Source: Nitrospira sp.
Lineage (GTDB): Bacteria; Nitrospirota; Nitrospiria; Nitrospirales; Nitrospiraceae
Assembly: GCA_030692565.1 (NCBI GenBank)
Contig: JAUYAO010000058.1
Coordinates: 248,001-312,000, forward strand
Direction: 5' to 3'
Length of the DNA stretch: 64,000 nt
A program made the translations under genes and the position numbers. Below are positions 1 through 9,120 of the stretch, piece by piece (position 1 is the stretch's first letter; every line of letters begins with the position of its first letter). Under the pieces are notes generated by a model. The model did no database searches, was not told where the DNA came from, and was given only the letters and a program-made list of their open reading frames with translations.

Positions 1-88
1 CAATCCTACAAGCGACGTGGTGCAACCGGTTCCTACTCCGGCTGAGCCCACACCTTAACAGTGTCGTCCTGCGGAAAACCCACGCAGA

Positions 89-160
89 CCCCGTCGCCCA
101 AGCCCACTGGAAGTTAAAGCCGCCGATCCGCCCATCGCAACTGAGGATTTCTTCCACAAG
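89..160 (-). pseudogene. remnant of HI0933-type flavoprotein C-terminus
   Basis: The first about 64 bases match the 3' part of the intact flavoprotein gene at about 24086-24149 with only a handful of substitutions. Read on the minus strand they encode EILSCDGRIGGFNFQWAWAT, against EILDCDGRIGGFNFQWAWAT in the intact gene. Similarity is lost on both sides and no open frame of useful length continues. I infer a decayed partial copy left by an old duplication, or a remnant of a related gene. Confidence 0.65.
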
Positions 161-168
161 AAGGTTGA

Positions 169-450
169 GATCTGGACGTTCTCATCACCGCTAACACTTA
201 TGCAGCTCGCGTCTACCGAAACTCTGAACCCCACTTGAGAATAGAGTTAATCGCTCATGTACCAGAAAGTTCGCCGCGTACACTGTTCCAGATTGGAGGG
301 GATCCGACAATCCGAGACTAACTCGCACGAGTGAACGTCCAAACACGCTTCATTACACCGGGGGAATCTCTTGGGAAACAGCTTATTGCTTTGTTAGGTC
401 CAGAGCGGACTCAGATATTCTGCAAGGCAAAGGCACTTGCGGAACGCTGA
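169..450 (+). pseudogene. broken reading frame, possibly host-attachment-like
   Basis: One plus-strand frame reads in a protein-like way (it contains LITANTYAARVYRNSEPH and HVPESSPR), meets an in-frame TAA at 319-321, continues through LGKQLIALLGPERTQIF and ends at TGA 448-450. There is no start codon or ribosome site, and a TGA lies directly upstream at 166-168. The opening loosely recalls the 'host attachment' / baeRF-like fold start (W-[IV]-L-V-A-x6-A-R-[IV]-[FY]), but this is a weak guess. I treat it as a gene fragment. Bases 451-604 that follow hold nothing I recognise. Confidence 0.3.
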
Positions 451-604
451 CGAGAGACCTAGAAGGGTACTGACCGCAAAGAGCCCTAGTCTATCGTCTC
501 CCGCAGCTGAATTGTGCCGTTGAGCGATGTGTAACCCATATTACGGTAGGCAGACTACAGAAGGATGGTGGGTCAGTATAGTTTCCTTCGTTCCAAGTCT
601 CGCG

Positions 605-1192
605 CTAGTCCACACCCAGATCAGCCATGAATGAAAATCGCGTCTTCATAGAGACACGAGCGCTCGCTGTGTAGTTGGGATGGTCAATGCTGATGGCCAC
701 TGGCACATACGGATTCCGCATCGGCTCAATGAGTTCCTCCGGTATCTGAAAGCGCACATAGTGAACGGCACTGATCTTTTCCTCGCTACTCCGCCCCCCT
801 TCGAAAACACCGTTGATCCTGTACGGTCCAATGCATATCGCGACCCACTGGCCTTGATCAATGCCGCGAAGCGCATCGAGGGACTCTTTGACCTTTTCAG
901 AATCCGTAATTTCGATGAACATCGTGGCGCTCAATTCGCCCGCCGCCGGCAAGAGCGCATTGTAAGCATCTACCTCTTCCTGAATCCGCTTAAGATCCAC
1001 AATCCCTTCCGCCCGGAGGATCTCATGAATTTGAAAGAGCAGTGTGTCGCGATTCTCAAACACAAGCGAAATACTTTCGCCGACCGTGATTCGGCGATAC
1101 TCCTTTAGTTCAATCACTCGACGTCGGACGAGCGTGCGCTCACGCTCATACTCCTCGCAAGCTTTCACATCTTCGATCCCTAAGGGCTGCAT
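605..1192 (-). CDS. DUF3501 family protein
   Basis: 195 residues, the usual length for DUF3501. Function is unknown. It is soluble, with no signal peptide and no metal-binding cysteine cluster. The ATG at 1192 is preferred over an upstream in-frame start because GAGGTG sits 6 bases before it and because it leaves only a 10-base gap after the Fe-S oxidoreductase stop. It is the last gene of a run rubrerythrin - Fe-S oxidoreductase - DUF3501, an arrangement that recurs in many bacteria and suggests a shared role in peroxide or oxygen handling. The family match rests on overall sequence character and context. Confidence 0.8.
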   Translation of the reverse strand: MQPLGIEDVKACEEYERERTLVRRRVIELKEYRRITVGESISLVFENRDTLLFQIHEILRAEGIVDLKRIQEEVDAYNALLPAAGELSATMFIEITDSEKVKESLDALRGIDQGQWVAICIGPYRINGVFEGGRSSEEKISAVHYVRFQIPEELIEPMRNPYVPVAISIDHPNYTASARVSMKTRFSFMADLGVD

Positions 1193-1202
1193 AATTGCAC
1201 CT

Positions 1203-2474
1203 CTACAATCCATATGCCTGCTGAATAACTTGAATGGGGTGAAGCGTCGGGGTCTTCCTGCCGCTAGCCTGATCAAGCTGGAGCGCGGCGAGGGGACAGT
1301 CAGACACGAAGAGATCCGGTTCGTTTTCAGACAACTGCCGAACCGCCTTGGACGCGATCTTCATGGACAAATCGAAAAACTCTACCTTGACGCCCCAGGT
1401 ACCATCATGTCCGGAACATCGCTCCACAAGCTCGACCGACGCCCCCGTGAGCTCCATCAGTTCTTTGGATTTAAAACCGATGTTTTGGTCTCGAAGATGG
1501 CAGGGCACCTGATATGAGATCTTCAAAGGCCGATGCTGAAACTCCATATTGAGAGCCCCTTGCCGTTTCATTCTCATGAGATACTCGCAGACATCGAACG
1601 TCCGTTCCGCAACCGCCTTGGCAAGATCACTTTTCAGCAGATGCGGGTATTCTCGCTTCAGCATGAGGCTGCAACTAGGGATCGGGGCGATGACGTCATA
1701 CCCCTGCAGAACCCACGGTTCTAGTTTCCGAAGATTTGCTTCCGCCTTCTTCTTAATCATGGCGATGTCACCCGTATCGAAGAAGGGCATGCCGCAACAT
1801 TCTTGCTCCGGCAACACCACTTCCACACCGTTCTTTTCCAAGACCTTGACTGTTGCCTGCCCAATCTCAGTGCAGTGGTAATTCACCGTGCAGGTGGAAA
1901 AGAGCGCGACCTTCCCCGTCGGCTGACGTGCGCCAGCAGAGCGGCCGTGAGCTGTACGCGTGCGACTCCACCAGCGAGAGAACGTTTCCGATTGAAACTG
2001 AACGAGGTGCCGATCGCGATGGATTCCCAGCAACGTATGCATGAGACGACGGATAAGCGGATTACCGTTCGCCCAATTCATCAACGGCGCCAAGAATGAT
2101 CCGACCTTCCCTATCAGATCTGTTCGAATAAGGATTCGGTCTCTCAAGGATGGCGATCGTTCCTCAGCATAAATCCGCTTCCACGTTACCATCAGCTGGG
2201 GAAAGTCGAGATCAAACTGATGCGGCGGCGTATAAGGACAGTGATTGAAGCAGAGTTTACAATAATAGCATTCGTCAACAACCTGTTGGGTATCCTGTGC
2301 GGTGAGTTTCTTGATGTCGCTATCAACGAGGTCCAATCGATCTAAGAGCGTGTTGAAGGAGGGACAGAGGTTGATGCATCGGCGACATCCGTCGCAAATA
2401 TCGAAGACCCGGAAGGTCTCTTTTTCAACAAGGGACCGGTCCAGCTTGAGGTCAGCGAAATCAAAACCCTTCAT
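1203..2474 (-). CDS. GlpC/HdrD-like Fe-S oxidoreductase
   Basis: 423 residues. The N-terminal half carries two 4Fe-4S ferredoxin motifs (CDGCRRCINLCP and CYYCKLCFNHCP). The C-terminal half has two cysteine-rich modules typical of GlpC/HdrD: a standard ECCGMPFFDTGD, and a second module (VPCHLRDQ ... CSGHDGTWG) where the usual CCG is CSG. No transmembrane segment is visible, so it is probably a cytoplasmic or peripheral electron carrier. A GTG five codons upstream is possible, but the ATG at 2474 has AAGGGG at good distance. It sits between rubrerythrin and DUF3501 and may pass electrons to rubrerythrin (inference). Confidence 0.85.
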   Translation of the reverse strand: MKGFDFADLKLDRSLVEKETFRVFDICDGCRRCINLCPSFNTLLDRLDLVDSDIKKLTAQDTQQVVDECYYCKLCFNHCPYTPPHQFDLDFPQLMVTWKRIYAEERSPSLRDRILIRTDLIGKVGSFLAPLMNWANGNPLIRRLMHTLLGIHRDRHLVQFQSETFSRWWSRTRTAHGRSAGARQPTGKVALFSTCTVNYHCTEIGQATVKVLEKNGVEVVLPEQECCGMPFFDTGDIAMIKKKAEANLRKLEPWVLQGYDVIAPIPSCSLMLKREYPHLLKSDLAKAVAERTFDVCEYLMRMKRQGALNMEFQHRPLKISYQVPCHLRDQNIGFKSKELMELTGASVELVERCSGHDGTWGVKVEFFDLSMKIASKAVRQLSENEPDLFVSDCPLAALQLDQASGRKTPTLHPIQVIQQAYGL

Positions 2475-2537
2475 CTCATCCCCTTCCACTCGAACGGGAT
2501 GGCATCCGTCATGCCATTCCCGTCCGTCGGTCAGCCA

Positions 2538-2960
2538 TTACCGTATCGACTCGAGTCCCTTGGTAAAGCGATTAGCATGAGACCGCTCAGCCTTCGCAAG
2601 GGTTTCAAACCACTCGCCCAGTTCAGGAAATCCCTCTTCGCGCGCCGTTTTCGCCATACCAGGGTACATTTGCGTATATTCGTAAGTCTCCCCTTCAATG
2701 GCAGATTTAAGGTTCGCGTCCGTATTGCCGATCGGAACTCCTGTTACCGGATCGCCAACATCTTTGAGAAAGTCAAGATGGCCAAAGGCATGGCCGGTTT
2801 CCGCCTCGGAAGTGTCTCGGAACAGTCCGCCCACATCCGGAAACCCTTCAATATCAGCGCGCCGCGCGAAGTAGAGGTACCGCCGGTTGGCTTGCGACTC
2901 CCCTGCAAAGGCTTCTTTCAGATTCTCGAAACTTTTGGTTTCTTTTAAAGTCTTTCCCAT
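2538..2960 (-). CDS. rubrerythrin (no rubredoxin domain)
   Basis: 140 residues with the ferritin-like diiron four-helix core: ExxR-type ligands in [31 protein letters not shown] and AERSHANRF. The C-terminal rubredoxin domain of classical rubrerythrin is missing, so an external electron donor is needed. The Fe-S oxidoreductase gene 63 bases downstream is a plausible source. Rubrerythrins reduce hydrogen peroxide in the cytoplasm. GGAGGAG lies 8 bases before the ATG. The katG and PerR-type genes upstream on the same strand support a peroxide-defence block. Confidence 0.9.
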   Translation of the reverse strand: MGKTLKETKSFENLKEAFAGESQANRRYLYFARRADIEGFPDVGGLFRDTSEAETGHAFGHLDFLKDVGDPVTGVPIGNTDANLKSAIEGETYEYTQMYPGMAKTAREEGFPELGEWFETLAKAERSHANRFTKGLESIR

Positions 2961-3037
2961 GGCTCACTCCTCCTCATAATGGTGGTAAGGGGTCTCCTGA
3001 CACAGCTTCTTCACGACACTTCTTATGCTCTCACGGC

Positions 3038-3178
3038 CTAGGCCTTTCCCGAACGCAACGCTTCTACGGTCTCACTCAGCCGTCGCCCTTGGTCGGCATC
3101 CGCACTCCGAAAATAGCTCACCCTGCATTGCAGGACGTCGTCTCGATTGAGTTTCCCGGCAAGTGATCGCAAAGGCAT
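3038..3178 (-). CDS. possible 46-residue hypothetical protein
   Basis: An open frame begins MPLRSLAGKLNRDDVLQCRV and ends RSGKA-stop. An AGAGGA sequence stands 7 bases before the ATG. The protein is basic, with one cysteine and no signal peptide or recognised family. It fills the gap between katG and rubrerythrin on the same strand, 60 bases after the katG stop, so it could belong to the same transcript. Support is only the ribosome site, position and plausible composition. Confidence 0.4.
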   Translation of the reverse strand: MPLRSLAGKLNRDDVLQCRVSYFRSADADQGRRLSETVEALRSGKA

Positions 3179-3238
3179 TTCTTTTCCTCTGCGCTCCGCA
3201 ATCGCTAGAAATCCATTTCCTGGACGGCGACGTTATCC

Positions 3239-5467
<2,229 letters not shown>

Positions 5468-5615
5468 TTAATCGTCTGTTTCCCCGTTCAGCGTAGACGA
5501 ATTCCCCCGACGTACGTGGCACTTTTTGCCGAGACCGGCCCTTTCGATACCGCCACTTGAGAGTTCGAATGAGCGGGTGCGACTGCGCCTGCCTCTTTAC
5601 CCTGCTGGCTTGCGA

Positions 5616-6065
5616 CTAGACTGACCTCCCCTTGGATCGACATGACGCGCAGTACCCATGAAACTCCACGCGGTGCGAGCGAATTTCATACCCTTGCACG
5701 ATGCCGCCAGATGGCGTGAGTCGGTCTAACGCCTCGTCGTAGAAGTCATCGATTTTCCCGCATGCTAGACAGACTAAGTGATGATGGTACTCCATATTGG
5801 CATCGTATCGTGAAGGGCCGTGCTCAACGGGGACCTCCCATGCGAGGCCTGCCTCTTTCAGCGACGATAAGGTGTAGTACACGGTATTGAGAGACAGCAT
5901 TGGAAAGGTCGGCTTGATGGCTTGGTAGATTTCATCGGCTGTGGGATGCGTTTCCGTGCTCGTGAGCATCTGGTAGATAGCAAATCGCTGAGGGGTCAGC
6001 TTCATCCCCTTTTCCTGGAGCTGTCGGTGGAGCGCCTCAGGTTTTATATCTTGTCCCGATTTCAT
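5616..6065 (-). CDS. Fur-family regulator, PerR-like
   Basis: 149 residues. A winged-helix DNA-binding half (KLTPQRFAIYQML, DEIYQAIKPTFPMLSLNTVY) is followed by the metal-binding and dimerisation half with HHHLVCLACGKI and YCASC, the two CxxC pairs that hold structural zinc. Its place 172 bases upstream of katG, with rubrerythrin beyond, suggests a peroxide-sensing PerR rather than an iron-sensing Fur. Sequence alone does not prove which metal it senses. AGAGGAAAGG lies before the ATG. Two short inverted repeats stand upstream at 6093-6132 and may be its own operator. Confidence 0.85.
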   Translation of the reverse strand: MKSGQDIKPEALHRQLQEKGMKLTPQRFAIYQMLTSTETHPTADEIYQAIKPTFPMLSLNTVYYTLSSLKEAGLAWEVPVEHGPSRYDANMEYHHHLVCLACGKIDDFYDEALDRLTPSGGIVQGYEIRSHRVEFHGYCASCRSKGRSV

Positions 6066-6092
6066 AGAACCTTTCCTCTGGCACAGGACTAG

Positions 6093-6106
6093 TTCCTAAA
6101 CAGGAA
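6093..6106. promoter_or_regulatory. inverted repeat upstream of perR-like gene
   Basis: TTCCT-aaac-AGGAA is a perfect 5-4-5 inverted repeat 28 bases upstream of the PerR-like start codon. Position and symmetry fit an operator. No protein can be assigned from sequence. Confidence 0.35.
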
Positions 6107-6118
6107 TCGTCCTTGGTT

Positions 6119-6132
6119 TATTCCCGTGAATA
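6119..6132. promoter_or_regulatory. TATTC-N4-GAATA dyad, copy 1
   Basis: Reads TATTCACGGGAATA on the minus strand. The identical 14-mer occurs at 7331-7344 upstream of the next minus-strand operon. Both copies are in front of genes near the PerR-like regulator, so a shared operator is likely. The binding protein is unknown. Confidence 0.45.
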
Positions 6133-6146
6133 GGCTTGGCCAGGTA

Positions 6147-6175
6147 GCCTCACGGGGCGCAACGCCCCGTGAGGC
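6147..6175 (-). terminator. strong hairpin after exported-protein operon
   Basis: A perfect 13-bp stem (GCCTCACGGGGCG with CGCCCCGTGAGGC) closes a CAA loop, starting 6 bases after the stop codon of the minus-strand gene ending at 6182. The T-run beyond it is poor, so termination strength is uncertain. It separates this operon from the PerR-like gene. Confidence 0.65.
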
Positions 6176-6181
6176 AGGCCG

Positions 6182-6595
6182 TTACGATTGCGGCCATAAG
6201 GGCCACATCCTCAAGTCCGGCTCTGACCGAACATATTTCGTCGGCCGATCAGAATCCTCTTCGTTCGCAAAGAACTCCAATGGTTCACCTCCTTGCGGTT
6301 GAAATACATACGGCCACAAGTTGATCGACGATTCTTGGGGCTGTCTCCGTACAACAATGGGCGACTTCGGCCCTTTCTCAGCGCACCCTGAGAGGTCTTG
6401 CGTGCGCAAGGGCCAGCGATTCAAATCTTCCGCCCACCCTGATCGACAGGTGCTCGGCTGAGCAGCTCCCGATGTTTCGGCCTGCGCCATCATCGGCGCA
6501 ACCACCAACGTCGTGAGCGCGAGACCCATCAAGAACCGACCTGGCCCGTTTGTCCGTTGATTGGCACGACTGGCATGATGCTGCATCGTGTTCAT
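6182..6595 (-). CDS. exported hypothetical protein
   Basis: 137 residues. A long N-region is followed by a hydrophobic stretch and AQA cleavage site (FLMGLALTTLVVAPMMAQAE), a Sec signal peptide. The mature part, about 90 residues, is rich in Trp, Pro and Arg with two cysteines (CRSGWAEDLNRWPL, LSGCAEKG) that could form a disulfide. I recognise no family. The ATG at 6595 is chosen because GGAGGGAG precedes it. It is second in a two-gene operon with the histidine-rich exported protein at 6682-7140, and a strong hairpin follows it. Confidence 0.7.
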   Translation of the reverse strand: MNTMQHHASRANQRTNGPGRFLMGLALTTLVVAPMMAQAETSGAAQPSTCRSGWAEDLNRWPLRTQDLSGCAEKGPKSPIVVRRQPQESSINLWPYVFQPQGGEPLEFFANEEDSDRPTKYVRSEPDLRMWPLWPQS

Positions 6596-6681
6596 ATTCT
6601 CCCTCCGCACCGGAAGTGACCGTCGGTATTTGCCCCCACCGTTAAGTTCACCCGCCCGCGTTACTGATCCACGGGCGCATT

Positions 6682-7140
6682 TCATGAGCGATGTGGTCTT
6701 ATCAGCATGCTCGACTGCCGGCCAGGTTGGTCGGTTCGCAGCATCAACTCGTTACGTGACTCGGCCAGTGCATCCGAGAGATTCATGATCAGCTTGAGCA
6801 AATCGCTGATCTGTTGGGTCAGCACGGTGACGCACTCCTTGAGCCCTTCAAGGTCCGCCTGATCCGTCACCTGCGGACAGGAATCAAGTTGGGCGGAGCC
6901 GTGCTGGTGGGTGCGCCTCGTCACGTTCTCGGCGTCCAAGTCCATAGCCGGTCCATGGGGCTGTACCCCTTGAGGGACGACATGTTGCTCAGGAGTCTGA
7001 CTCGCGTGCCCCCTAAGAGAAGCTTCCTGCGTTGCGTGCTCGTCATGTCCCCAAGCAGAAGTGCCGGACAGGCTCCCAACCACAGCCGCTAAAGCAAGAG
7101 TCCGACGAATAGCTTGCGACTTGCTCAACAGAATGGTCAT
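6682..7140 (-). CDS. histidine-rich exported hypothetical protein
   Basis: 152 residues with a Sec signal peptide (TLALAAVVGSLSGTSAWG). The mature N-terminus is histidine-rich (GHDEHATQ, RGHASQTPEQH, THQHGSAQ), then come two cysteines (DSCPQV, KECVTVL) and a helical C-terminal half likely to be coiled coil. Metal binding in the periplasm is plausible but unproven, and I recognise no family. AAGGAGTG precedes the ATG at 7140. A promoter with a dyad in its spacer lies at 7197-7226, and the TATTC-N4-GAATA element lies further upstream, so expression is probably controlled. Confidence 0.7.
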   Translation of the reverse strand: MTILLSKSQAIRRTLALAAVVGSLSGTSAWGHDEHATQEASLRGHASQTPEQHVVPQGVQPHGPAMDLDAENVTRRTHQHGSAQLDSCPQVTDQADLEGLKECVTVLTQQISDLLKLIMNLSDALAESRNELMLRTDQPGRQSSMLIRPHRS

Positions 7141-7196
7141 TGTGTCACTCCTTCCTAATCTAGTATGCCTGATCACATAACTAAGTAATGTATAAT

Positions 7197-7226
7197 CTTA
7201 TATAGTAATAGATACTATTTAGTCAA
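7197..7226 (-). promoter_or_regulatory. sigma-70-like promoter with dyad in the spacer
   Basis: On the minus strand TTGACT (7221-7226) and TATAAG (7197-7202) are 18 bases apart, in an AT-rich tract (about 7165-7290) that contrasts with the surrounding DNA. The spacer holds an inverted repeat ATAGTA/TACTAT (about 7202-7218). This would drive the two exported-protein genes ending at 6182. A symmetrical site between -35 and -10 suggests a repressor or a MerR-type activator. Confidence 0.5.
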
Positions 7227-7544
7227 TAGTTAGATATAATTTTCATTCCGACATGCCAATTAAAAATATAAGTACTTGATTGTTAATGAACTTTGTGGCC
7301 GTAAAGGCTTTGTTTGAACGGTCGATTAATTATTCACGGGAATATTTACAGGATGCTGCCTGTTTAACGACCAGTGGGATCACCCTGTATTGCGAGCTAC
7401 TTGTCCTGCGGGAAGTTGTCCTAAGTTACGTACTTTGAGTAGCTCGAGGATGAGGGTTTGACAAGTTTCTGTTTTCTTTGTCCCCGCCAGCCGATCGATG
7501 ATGACCGGCTTGTGTGGGTCGCTTGACGGTCAACAGCGTATCCT
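7227..7544. other. non-coding stretch between divergent operons
   Basis: No convincing gene. It holds the end of the AT-rich tract, the 14-base dyad at 7331-7344, an ACAGG/CCTGT inverted repeat at 7348-7363, and a 9-bp inverted repeat CGAGCTACT/AGTAGCTCG (7393-7401 and 7438-7446). A TTGACA at 7458-7463 has no matching -10 box, so the promoter of the plus-strand nitrite operon remains unidentified. Confidence 0.5.
7331..7344. promoter_or_regulatory. TATTC-N4-GAATA dyad, copy 2
   Basis: TATTCACGGGAATA, identical to the copy upstream of the PerR-like gene at 6119-6132. It lies about 190 bases upstream of the histidine-rich exported gene and about 200 bases upstream of the nitrite-operon leader, so it could serve either side. 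Confidence 0.45.
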
Positions 7545-7591
7545 GGGGCTGGACAAGGTTGTCAGCCCCGTAACCTGGCAAAGGCGCCGGT
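7545..7591 (+). promoter_or_regulatory. tandem hexaloop hairpins, ANTAR-type RNA target
   Basis: Two adjacent hairpins three bases apart. P1 (7545-7569) has a 7-bp stem, a bulged G, two more pairs and a loop AAGGTT. P2 (7573-7591) has a 3-bp stem, a bulged T, three more pairs and a loop AAAGGC. Both loops are six bases with A at position 1 and G at position 4, the known signature of RNA bound by ANTAR-domain antiterminators (for example NasR in nitrate assimilation). The 3' part of P2 is also the 5' arm of the terminator at 7580-7650, so the two structures exclude each other. No ANTAR protein is encoded in the window. Confidence 0.6.
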
Positions 7592-7650
7592 GTTGGTTTC
7601 GAGGAGGAGGCCCCTCCTTGAAGTCGATGCTATGGCGCCTTTCTTATTTT
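7580..7650 (+). terminator. leader terminator (attenuator) of the nitrite operon
   Basis: AAAGGCGCC (7580-7588) pairs with GGCGCCTTT (7634-7642), followed by TTTCTTATTTT. A smaller AGGAGG/CCTCCT hairpin (7602-7618) folds inside. The element ends 18 bases before the first possible start codon of the operon. It competes with hairpin P2, so transcription past it is probably conditional. Confidence 0.6.
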
Positions 7651-7667
7651 GACTTGGAGGGATCTCA

Positions 7668-7964
7668 ATGCTGCATCGCAACACGGCGAATTTCGCTCAA
7701 CCGGCACAGGTCTCAACCGCCGACCGTGATTCGATATTCGACGGCATGCGGCTTTCACCGCACTGGCCGTGGCATACCGAGACCGCCTCAGGGCGCTCAT
7801 GCGCCCAATCAGGAGCGGCTCTGGGCTTGGGAGAAGTGAAAGGGCTCATGCGTTGGCGGGGGGGATCGAGACTGCGCCCACGATTGTTACAGGAGCAGGC
7901 CATGTCATCGGCATCGATACCACGTGGTGCGTTTGATCGCCATCGACGTGAGGGCCAGGCATGA
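7668..7964 (+). CDS. possible leader-proximal hypothetical protein
   Basis: 98 residues, rich in Arg, Ser and Trp, resembling no family I know. The case for it is positional: GGAGGG stands 7 bases before the ATG, the frame begins right after the leader terminator, and its stop overlaps the next start (ATGA at 7961-7964), suggesting translational coupling. The case against it is an unconvincing composition and the absence of a domain. It could instead be untranslated leader. Confidence 0.4.
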   Translation: MLHRNTANFAQPAQVSTADRDSIFDGMRLSPHWPWHTETASGRSCAQSGAALGLGEVKGLMRWRGGSRLRPRLLQEQAMSSASIPRGAFDRHRREGQA

Positions 7965-9097
7965 AACGAGAGGGAATCAACTATCCAAAATTCGCAGACC
8001 GGTTCGCGGCGATGAACTTCGAGGCGGAACCTCTGCCGGTGCTGTCCTTGTATCCGCCTCCAGCCCCGGTGAGTCTTCGCGAACTTACACTTGAGATCTG
8101 CGGACTGGATCAGCATCCTCGACGAACCACCTGGAACGATTTGGCGGAGCTGCCCCACGTCTCGTTCCAATCACCGCTGATCTGCCAGATTTTCAATTGG
8201 TCTGAAACCGTTGAGTGGGGCGGCATCAGGCTGGTAGACGTACTCGATCACCTCACGGTCGACACTCATGCAGAGGGGTACTATGCCCTGATGTCCCGTG
8301 ACGGGATGTATTTCGAAGCCCTCTCACGAGATGAAGCGCGGGACCCACGAGTTCTGCTGGCCACCACGCTGAATGGCGCCCCGCTTCCGGAGGAGTACGG
8401 AGGGCCGCTGCGATTGGTGGTGCCGTTTCTGCAGGGCTATAAGAGCGTCAAATGGATCGGGGCCATCAAGGCCTACCGTCACAATCCTGTGGGGATCAAG
8501 CGTCTCCTCGGGCAGAGTCGAACCGGCCAGCTTAGCGCGGCATGGAAAAAGCGGTTCGGGATAGAACCGCCAGCCGGCCAGACGGGCGACCTCCCTCCGG
8601 AGTCTTCCGCTGCGCCTGCCGGTCAGACTCGGCCCGACTCCACATTAGCGAGCGCAGAAGCTGGATTCGTCTTCGCCGGCACTCCGGCCGAGTCCCTCAT
8701 GTCGTCGCCGCCTGACGACAGCGCCAGCTGCGGCGAGCTCTGTGAAATCACGGCGATTGTCCGTCCGGAAAACCGCTTGCCGACTTATCGTGTACTGGAA
8801 GAACTCGGCGTGCTGACATACAGCGTGCATCCGGTATTGGGACGAAGCCGACAGCGTGGGCTCCGTTATCCGTGCGATGGAGATCGAAACGGAAACCGCC
8901 CGACGATCCGATTTCTCCCGAAACTGCTTGCCACGATCGTCGTCGAGCGGCCGATGGTCGAGACGGTGATCCAGGCCTTGATTCGGGCGAACCGCAGCGG
9001 GCCTGGTCACTTTGGAGATGGGAAGATATTCGTGATGGACGTTGCTGACACCACCCGCATCAACGCAGCCGAGTCTGGCGATGTGGTTATACGCTGA
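7961..9097 (+). CDS. molybdopterin-domain / P-II fusion protein
   Basis: 378 residues. Residues about 25-175 resemble the sulfite-oxidase-type molybdopterin domain, with a possible Mo-ligand cysteine at Cys75 in SPLICQIFNWSETVEWGG and the conserved GGPLRLVVPFLQGYKSVKWI. A Pro/Ala/Ser-rich linker (about 200-258) leads to a P-II (GlnB/NifI-like) domain at about 261-375, with its start (CEITAIVRPENRL), RFLPKLLATIVVERPMVETV and the C-terminal GDGKIFVMDVADTTRI. The uridylylation Tyr of GlnB is not seen in the T-loop region (GLRYPCDGDRN). No signal peptide is visible, so it is probably cytoplasmic. I infer that the P-II part senses 2-oxoglutarate or nucleotides and controls the partner domain or the neighbouring transporter and NirA. 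Confidence 0.8.
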   Translation: MKREGINYPKFADRFAAMNFEAEPLPVLSLYPPPAPVSLRELTLEICGLDQHPRRTTWNDLAELPHVSFQSPLICQIFNWSETVEWGGIRLVDVLDHLTVDTHAEGYYALMSRDGMYFEALSRDEARDPRVLLATTLNGAPLPEEYGGPLRLVVPFLQGYKSVKWIGAIKAYRHNPVGIKRLLGQSRTGQLSAAWKKRFGIEPPAGQTGDLPPESSAAPAGQTRPDSTLASAEAGFVFAGTPAESLMSSPPDDSASCGELCEITAIVRPENRLPTYRVLEELGVLTYSVHPVLGRSRQRGLRYPCDGDRNGNRPTIRFLPKLLATIVVERPMVETVIQALIRANRSGPGHFGDGKIFVMDVADTTRINAAESGDVVIR

Positions 9098-9120
9098 GTT
9101 CCTCGGGAGGACAGATTGTT

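Noticed and set aside
7458-7463. TTGACA as -35 box of the nitrite operon
   Set aside because: No acceptable -10 box at 16-18 bases downstream.
7498-7839. 113-codon frame across the nitrite-operon leader
   Set aside because: It runs through the hairpins and terminator, has no ribosome site, and overlaps the better-supported start at 7668.
7697-8170. 157-codon minus-strand frame over the start of the fusion gene
   Set aside because: Shadow of the plus-strand frames; no ribosome site or domain.
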